A DNA stretch of 35,891 nucleotides from VAZQ01 sp036406655. GTDB lineage: Bacteria > Pseudomonadota > Alphaproteobacteria > Rhizobiales > Xanthobacteraceae. The notes beneath the pieces were generated by a model. That model searched no databases, was not told the origin of the DNA, and worked only from the letters and a program-made list of their open reading frames with translations. The number at the start of each line of letters is the position of its first letter. Within the stretch, counting starts at the first letter, position 1. The translations under genes and the position numbers were made by a program. This document shows, piece after piece, positions 32,291-35,891 of the stretch. Location of the stretch: contig DASXAP010000184.1 of NCBI GenBank assembly GCA_036406655.1, forward strand, positions 1 to 35,891, in the 5' to 3' direction.

Positions 32291-33436
32291 GTGAAGGTTG
32301 CGGTGATCGGGGCGGGACCTGCCGGCCTCTATTTCTCGTATCTCCTGAAGACCCGTCAGCCGGCTGCACGCATACGGGTCTTCGAGCAGAACCCGGCCGA
32401 TGCCACGTTCGGCTTTGGGGTGGTGTTCTCGGACCGCGCGCTGGAGTTCCTGCGCCACGACGATCCCGTGACCCATGCCCTCATCGGTCCCAGGCTCGAA
32501 TCATGGTCGGACATCACCTTGGACCTGGAAGGCGAGATCGTTCGCATCGACGGGGTCGGCTTTTCCGCGATCGGCCGGCTGGAATTGCTGCGCTTGCTGA
32601 CTTCACGCGCTGCAAGCGCCGGCATCGACGTCGAGCACGAACGCAGGATCGGCTCGCTCGCCGAGCTGGCAGAGGCGGATCTCGTGATCGGTGCCGACGG
32701 TGTCAATTCTCTGGTTCGCGACTCGGCAGCCGTCGAATTCGGCAGCAGCGTGAGCTATTGGAGCAACAAGTTCATCTGGTACGGCACGACCAGGCGTTTC
32801 GACACGCTGACCCAGACCTTTCGCTCGAACGAGCACGGCGCGTTCAACGCCCATCACTACCGCTACTCTGCGGGCGCGAGCACGTTCATCATCGAGACCA
32901 ACGCCCGCACCTGGGAACGAGCCGGATTTGCCGATATGGAGCCGGAGCAGACGCGGGCCTATTGTGAACGGGTATTCGCGGATGTTCTTGAGGGTCGCCG
33001 GCTGATCTCCAACAAGTCGATCTGGCGGAGCTTTCCGCAGGTCGGCAACGTGCGCTGGAGCGCCGGCAATAAGGTGCTGCTCGGGGATGCGCTGCATACC
33101 GCGCATTTTTCCATCGGCTCCGGCACCCGCCTGGCGATGGAGGACGCGATCGCGCTGGTCGATGCCCTGCTCGCGTTTCCGGCCGATATCCGCGCTGCCT
33201 TCGATCTGTACGAGCGCAGCCGCCGTCCAGTGCTGGAGAAGCTGGTCGCCGCGGCAAGTGCAAGCGCGGCCTGGTACGAGGATTTCGCCGAGCACATGCG
33301 GCTTCCCGCGCTCGACTTCGGCATGAGCTATCTCACCCGATCCGGCCGCGTCGATCCGCACCGCCTGCGTGCAGTCTCGCCGCGCTTTGCCGCCGCTTAT
33401 GCGGCCCGGGGCACCGCCGCGCCGCGGCAGGGATGA
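32291..33436 (+). CDS. FAD monooxygenase, salicylyl-CoA / 2-aminobenzoyl-CoA hydroxylase type
   Basis: A 381-residue group A flavoprotein monooxygenase from GTG 32291 (VKVAVIGAGPAG). It has the dinucleotide fold GAGPAG (7-12), the NADPH/FAD motif VIGADGVNS (132-140) and the flavin ribityl motif GDALHT (265-270) followed by AHFSIGSGTRLAMEDA. The last string, as I remember it, marks hydroxylases of aromatic CoA thioesters, such as salicylyl-CoA 5-hydroxylase and the N-terminal half of 2-aminobenzoyl-CoA monooxygenase/reductase. The C-terminal Old-Yellow-Enzyme-like half found in some relatives is absent. It lies 24 bases after hcrB, so the same transcript probably makes an aromatic CoA-ester dehydroxylase and hydroxylase. 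It needs NAD(P)H and O2. Confidence 0.85.
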   Translation: MKVAVIGAGPAGLYFSYLLKTRQPAARIRVFEQNPADATFGFGVVFSDRALEFLRHDDPVTHALIGPRLESWSDITLDLEGEIVRIDGVGFSAIGRLELLRLLTSRAASAGIDVEHERRIGSLAELAEADLVIGADGVNSLVRDSAAVEFGSSVSYWSNKFIWYGTTRRFDTLTQTFRSNEHGAFNAHHYRYSAGASTFIIETNARTWERAGFADMEPEQTRAYCERVFADVLEGRRLISNKSIWRSFPQVGNVRWSAGNKVLLGDALHTAHFSIGSGTRLAMEDAIALVDALLAFPADIRAAFDLYERSRRPVLEKLVAAASASAAWYEDFAEHMRLPALDFGMSYLTRSGRVDPHRLRAVSPRFAAAYAARGTAAPRQG

Positions 33437-33449
33437 GCCGGCGCAGATT

Positions 33450-33863
33450 TCACACGCGCTCGAAAAGGATATCCTGCGCGCCCTGCCACAAGGTGAGCTT
33501 GCCCAGCGCCACAAGGCTCTCCCGACCTTTCGTGATCGTCAGGAAGTGATTGCCGGCGAGCTGCCCGACCTTGCTCGCGAACGAGACCGCGCCGTAAGCG
33601 AGCAGTATCTCGGTTTCGCTGATCCCGCCCGGGTAGAGGATGACGTCGCCGGGCGCCGGATGACTCGTGTGGTTCTCGTAACCGAGGCCGAGGTCGAGCT
33701 CGCCTAAAGGAATCCAGCAGCCTTCCCCGCTCCACCGCACATGAATGATCTTCTGCCGGTAGGGCAGCAGGCTCAGGAAGGTGGCACACGTCTTCGGCGC
33801 CAGCGCCTGCTCCATTTGCGCCTCGAACTCGTAGGGCCCGGCTTTGATGCGCAGGAGGGTCAT
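33450..33863 (-). CDS. DUF3830 (cyclophilin-like fold) protein
   Basis: A 137-residue protein from ATG 33863 (MTLLRIKAGPYEFEAQME). APKTCATFLSLLPY and WSGEGCWIPLGEL followed by NHTSHPAPGDVILYPGG match DUF3830, a small cyclophilin-like beta-barrel family of unknown function. EILLAYG and VGQLAGNHFLTI are typical of its second half. It ends 13 bases from the convergent monooxygenase gene and follows the MFS transporter gene by 17 bases, so transporter and DUF3830 protein are probably co-expressed. A binding or metabolite-sensing role is possible but unsupported. Confidence 0.8.
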   Translation of the reverse strand: MTLLRIKAGPYEFEAQMEQALAPKTCATFLSLLPYRQKIIHVRWSGEGCWIPLGELDLGLGYENHTSHPAPGDVILYPGGISETEILLAYGAVSFASKVGQLAGNHFLTITKGRESLVALGKLTLWQGAQDILFERV

Positions 33864-33880
33864 GCCGATGATTGCCGAGC

Positions 33881-35215
33881 CTACTCGTACTCGCCTTCGA
33901 TGTTCTTGCCGGTATAGTCGGTCATCAACGCCGTCGCGATCAGGCTGATCACCGCGCAAACCGCGATATAGGCGGCGATCGCATGGGCGGAATGGAAGCG
34001 GCCGTACAGCCAGGTCGCGATCAGCGGCGCGGGGCCGCCGGCAATCACCGAAGCCAGCTGGTAGCCCAGCGAGGAGCCGCTGTAGCGCAGCCGCCCGGTG
34101 AAGCTTTCGGCGATGAGCGCCGCCTGCGGACCGTACATCATGTCGTGCGGGATGAGCGACAGCACGATGGCGAGGAAGATGATCACTGCGGAGCCGGTGT
34201 TGAGAAGCCCGAAATAGACGAACCCGAACACGCCGGTCACCAGCGCTCCCGCCATGTACATGTTCTTGCGTCCCACGCGGTCGGAGAGGTGGCCGAAGAA
34301 CGGAATCGAGAAGAACGACAGCACCGACGCCGCCAGCACCGCCACCAGCAGGAAATCGCGCGAGACCTTGAGCGAGCCGATCCCGTAGGAGAACACGAAA
34401 GCGGTGAAGATGTAGAAGGGCGCCTGCTCGGCCATCCGCGCGAACGCCGACAGCACGATCTCCTTCGGGTGGCGCCGGATCACCTCGAGCATGGGGGTTC
34501 TCGCGATCCGGCGTTCCGCCAAGAGCCTGGCGAAGACCGGCGTCTCGAAGATGCTGAGCCGGATGTAGAGGCCGACCAGCAGCAGGATGAGGCTGAGCAT
34601 GAACGGGATACGCCAGCCCCAGGCGAGAAACTGCTCGCCCGACATCTGGCTGAACGCGAGCACCGCGAGGTTGGCGAGGAACAGTCCGCAAGGCACCCCG
34701 AACTGCGGCCAGGAAGCGATGAACCCGCGGCTGTGATCCGAGCGCGCCCATTCCATCGACATCAGCACCGAGCCGCCCCACTCGCCGCCGACCCCGACCC
34801 CCTGAACGAAACGCAGGATGGTCAGGAGCACCGCGCCCCAGATGCCGATGCTGGCATAGCCCGGCACCAGCGCGACCGCGAAGGTGGCGAGCCCCATGAG
34901 CAGGAGGGTTGCGATCAGGGTCGACTTGCGGCCGATGCGGTCGCCGTAATGGCCGAAGATCGCCGCCCCGATCGGCCGCGCCACGAATCCCACCGCATAG
35001 ATGGCGAAGGCCTCGAGCGTGCCCACCCAGGGGTCCGAGTTGGGGAAGTAGAGCTTGGCGAAGACCAGGCCGGTGACGGTGCTGTAGAGGAAAAAATCGT
35101 ACCACTCGATGGAAGTGCCGATGGTGGAGGCGATCACCGCCCGGCGCAGCTGCAGATCGTGCTCATAGGGGAGCAGGCCGGCGCTGGTAGGCCTCACGGA
35201 GCCGGTGGAAGTCAT
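33881..35215 (-). CDS. MFS transporter, metabolite:H+ symporter (MHS) family
   Basis: A 444-residue inner-membrane carrier with about 12 hydrophobic segments. The N-terminus (RRAVIASTIGTSIEWYDFFLY) is characteristic of the MHS group (ShiA, ProP, KgtP). The cytoplasmic loop 2-3 motif is GHYGDRIGRK (88-97), repeated in weaker form in loop 8-9 (GHLSDRVGRK). ILRFVQGVGVGGEWGGS in TM4-5 is also family-typical. MHS carriers import organic acids, osmolytes or aromatic acids with protons. Because it lies beside the aromatic CoA-ester genes, an aromatic or related acid is the best guess for the cargo. Confidence 0.9.
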   Translation of the reverse strand: MTSTGSVRPTSAGLLPYEHDLQLRRAVIASTIGTSIEWYDFFLYSTVTGLVFAKLYFPNSDPWVGTLEAFAIYAVGFVARPIGAAIFGHYGDRIGRKSTLIATLLLMGLATFAVALVPGYASIGIWGAVLLTILRFVQGVGVGGEWGGSVLMSMEWARSDHSRGFIASWPQFGVPCGLFLANLAVLAFSQMSGEQFLAWGWRIPFMLSLILLLVGLYIRLSIFETPVFARLLAERRIARTPMLEVIRRHPKEIVLSAFARMAEQAPFYIFTAFVFSYGIGSLKVSRDFLLVAVLAASVLSFFSIPFFGHLSDRVGRKNMYMAGALVTGVFGFVYFGLLNTGSAVIIFLAIVLSLIPHDMMYGPQAALIAESFTGRLRYSGSSLGYQLASVIAGGPAPLIATWLYGRFHSAHAIAAYIAVCAVISLIATALMTDYTGKNIEGEYE

Positions 35216-35457
35216 GGCGTTTCATTCCCGAATGTCGCGGCATGCAAGCCGCCCGTTGCATTTGTCCGGGCGGGGAACTCGCGTGGGCCGGCGCAAGTTC
35301 CCGGGCCGCATCCCCGCCCCCTCGGCCGGCACCGGGCGGAGCCGTCACACGGGGGGAAAAATCGCCACGCGCCGCGGTGGCCCGACAACTCGCTGCTTCC
35401 GCCGGTTCGCTTTCGAGCCCAGCGCCATCGAGCTCGTGGGGCGGTGTACGGGTTGGG

Positions 35458-35891
35458 CTACGGGCGCGGCGAGGGCGCCAGGCGCTCATGCTTTGCCGCT
35501 TCCTGCCGATCCCTCTCCTCGTAGTACTCGGCGGAAAACTTGATCGACCACCGTTCAAAGAGCTCGCGGAAGTGCTCGCTCGGCCGCGTCTCCTGCTTGG
35601 GGGCGCTGCCGTAATGCTCCATGTAGCGGCTGACGACGGCGCCGATGACCGGCGCGGCGGCGAGCGCCGCGAGAAGCCGCAGCAAAATGTCGCGCGAGAG
35701 TCCGGCGAGCCGCGCCGCCGCCTCGCCCAGCGGAGCCCACAGGACCTGGAAGCGAGCGCCGAGTCCAAGCCGGCCGACGGCGCGGCCCAGGCGATCTGTC
35801 GCCGTCACCGCGCCGCGCTCCATCTGCTGATAGCGAAATGCCGCCTTCTGCACGAGGTAGCGGCTGGTGCAATAACGACAGAGCTGGAAAA
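35458..35891 (-). CDS. Unrecognised protein, C-terminal part (5' end outside window)
   Basis: The frame is open to the window edge, giving about 144 residues: FQLCRYCTSRYLV, then KAAFRYQQMERGAVTATDRL, later LSRDILLRLLAALAAAPVIG and SRYMEHYGSAPKQ, with a charged end (YYEERDRQEAAKHERLAPSPRP). The visible CRYC pair could be part of a metal or iron-sulfur site. Residues ~65-90 are hydrophobic enough for one membrane segment or a buried helix. I do not recognise the family. About 240 bases without a gene separate it from the MFS gene start. Confidence 0.5.
   Translation of the reverse strand, partial: FQLCRYCTSRYLVQKAAFRYQQMERGAVTATDRLGRAVGRLGLGARFQVLWAPLGEAAARLAGLSRDILLRLLAALAAAPVIGAVVSRYMEHYGSAPKQETRPSEHFRELFERWSIKFSAEYYEERDRQEAAKHERLAPSPRP

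Overview
The window is high-G+C bacterial DNA. It looks like an alphaproteobacterium of the Hyphomicrobiales (Bradyrhizobium/Xanthobacteraceae-like). That placement is inferred from the gene content (Lhr helicase, many NMT1/SsuA-type ABC transporters, DUF2293, DUF3830, tripartite GCCGGGC palindromes) and not from a marker gene. No rRNA, tRNA, CRISPR array or complete insertion sequence was seen. Most of the window reads as accessory catabolic DNA with several gene remnants.

Layout. 1-2819: the 3' two-thirds of an lhr helicase gene, cut by the window edge. 2953-4126: an orphan ribbon-helix-helix antitoxin, a DUF336 protein, a possible LysR remnant and a palindromic repeat. 4182-8731 (+): an operon of an M24 peptidase-fold protein, a short PEP-utilising (PPDK-like) protein and two D-2-hydroxyacid dehydrogenases. 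8791-11138 (-): an ABC ATPase and permease without a binding protein, and a GntR/FCD regulator. 11323-15981 (+), divergent from gntR: a FAH-family protein, a binding protein, a permease, a VOC gene stub, an ABC ATPase and a type I extradiol dioxygenase. This set looks like uptake plus meta-cleavage of an aromatic compound under GntR control. 16026-19291: a remnant of a dihydrodipicolinate-synthase-family gene, a second orphan NMT1 binding protein with its own promoter candidate, and on the minus strand a GNAT protein and an SDR-type protein.

19865-33436 (mostly +) is the most interesting part. It holds an alpha/beta hydrolase, a luciferase-like flavin enzyme, a LigB-type extradiol dioxygenase, a 4-hydroxybenzoyl-CoA-type thioesterase and a 1200-residue iron-sulfur flavoprotein that joins a GltD/NfnL-like half to a PyrK/NfnS-like half. 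After a short interruption (DUF2293 and a toxin-antitoxin pair with a frameshifted toxin) come all three subunits of a 4-hydroxybenzoyl-CoA reductase (order C, A, B), including the diagnostic extra [4Fe-4S] loop in the B subunit, and then a flavin monooxygenase of the salicylyl-CoA/2-aminobenzoyl-CoA hydroxylase type. 33450-35215 (-): a DUF3830 protein and an MHS-family MFS transporter. The window ends in an unrecognised partial gene.

How the genes may work together (inference). An aromatic acid, activated to its CoA thioester by a ligase encoded elsewhere, could be reductively dehydroxylated by the HcrCAB enzyme, oxygenated by the CoA-ester monooxygenase, released by the thioesterase and ring-opened by the LigB enzyme, with the alpha/beta hydrolase acting on the ring-cleavage product. 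4-Hydroxybenzoyl-CoA reductase needs low-potential electrons. The neighbouring Nfn-like fusion flavoprotein is an attractive candidate to supply or balance them, but no ferredoxin gene is visible and bifurcation is unproven.
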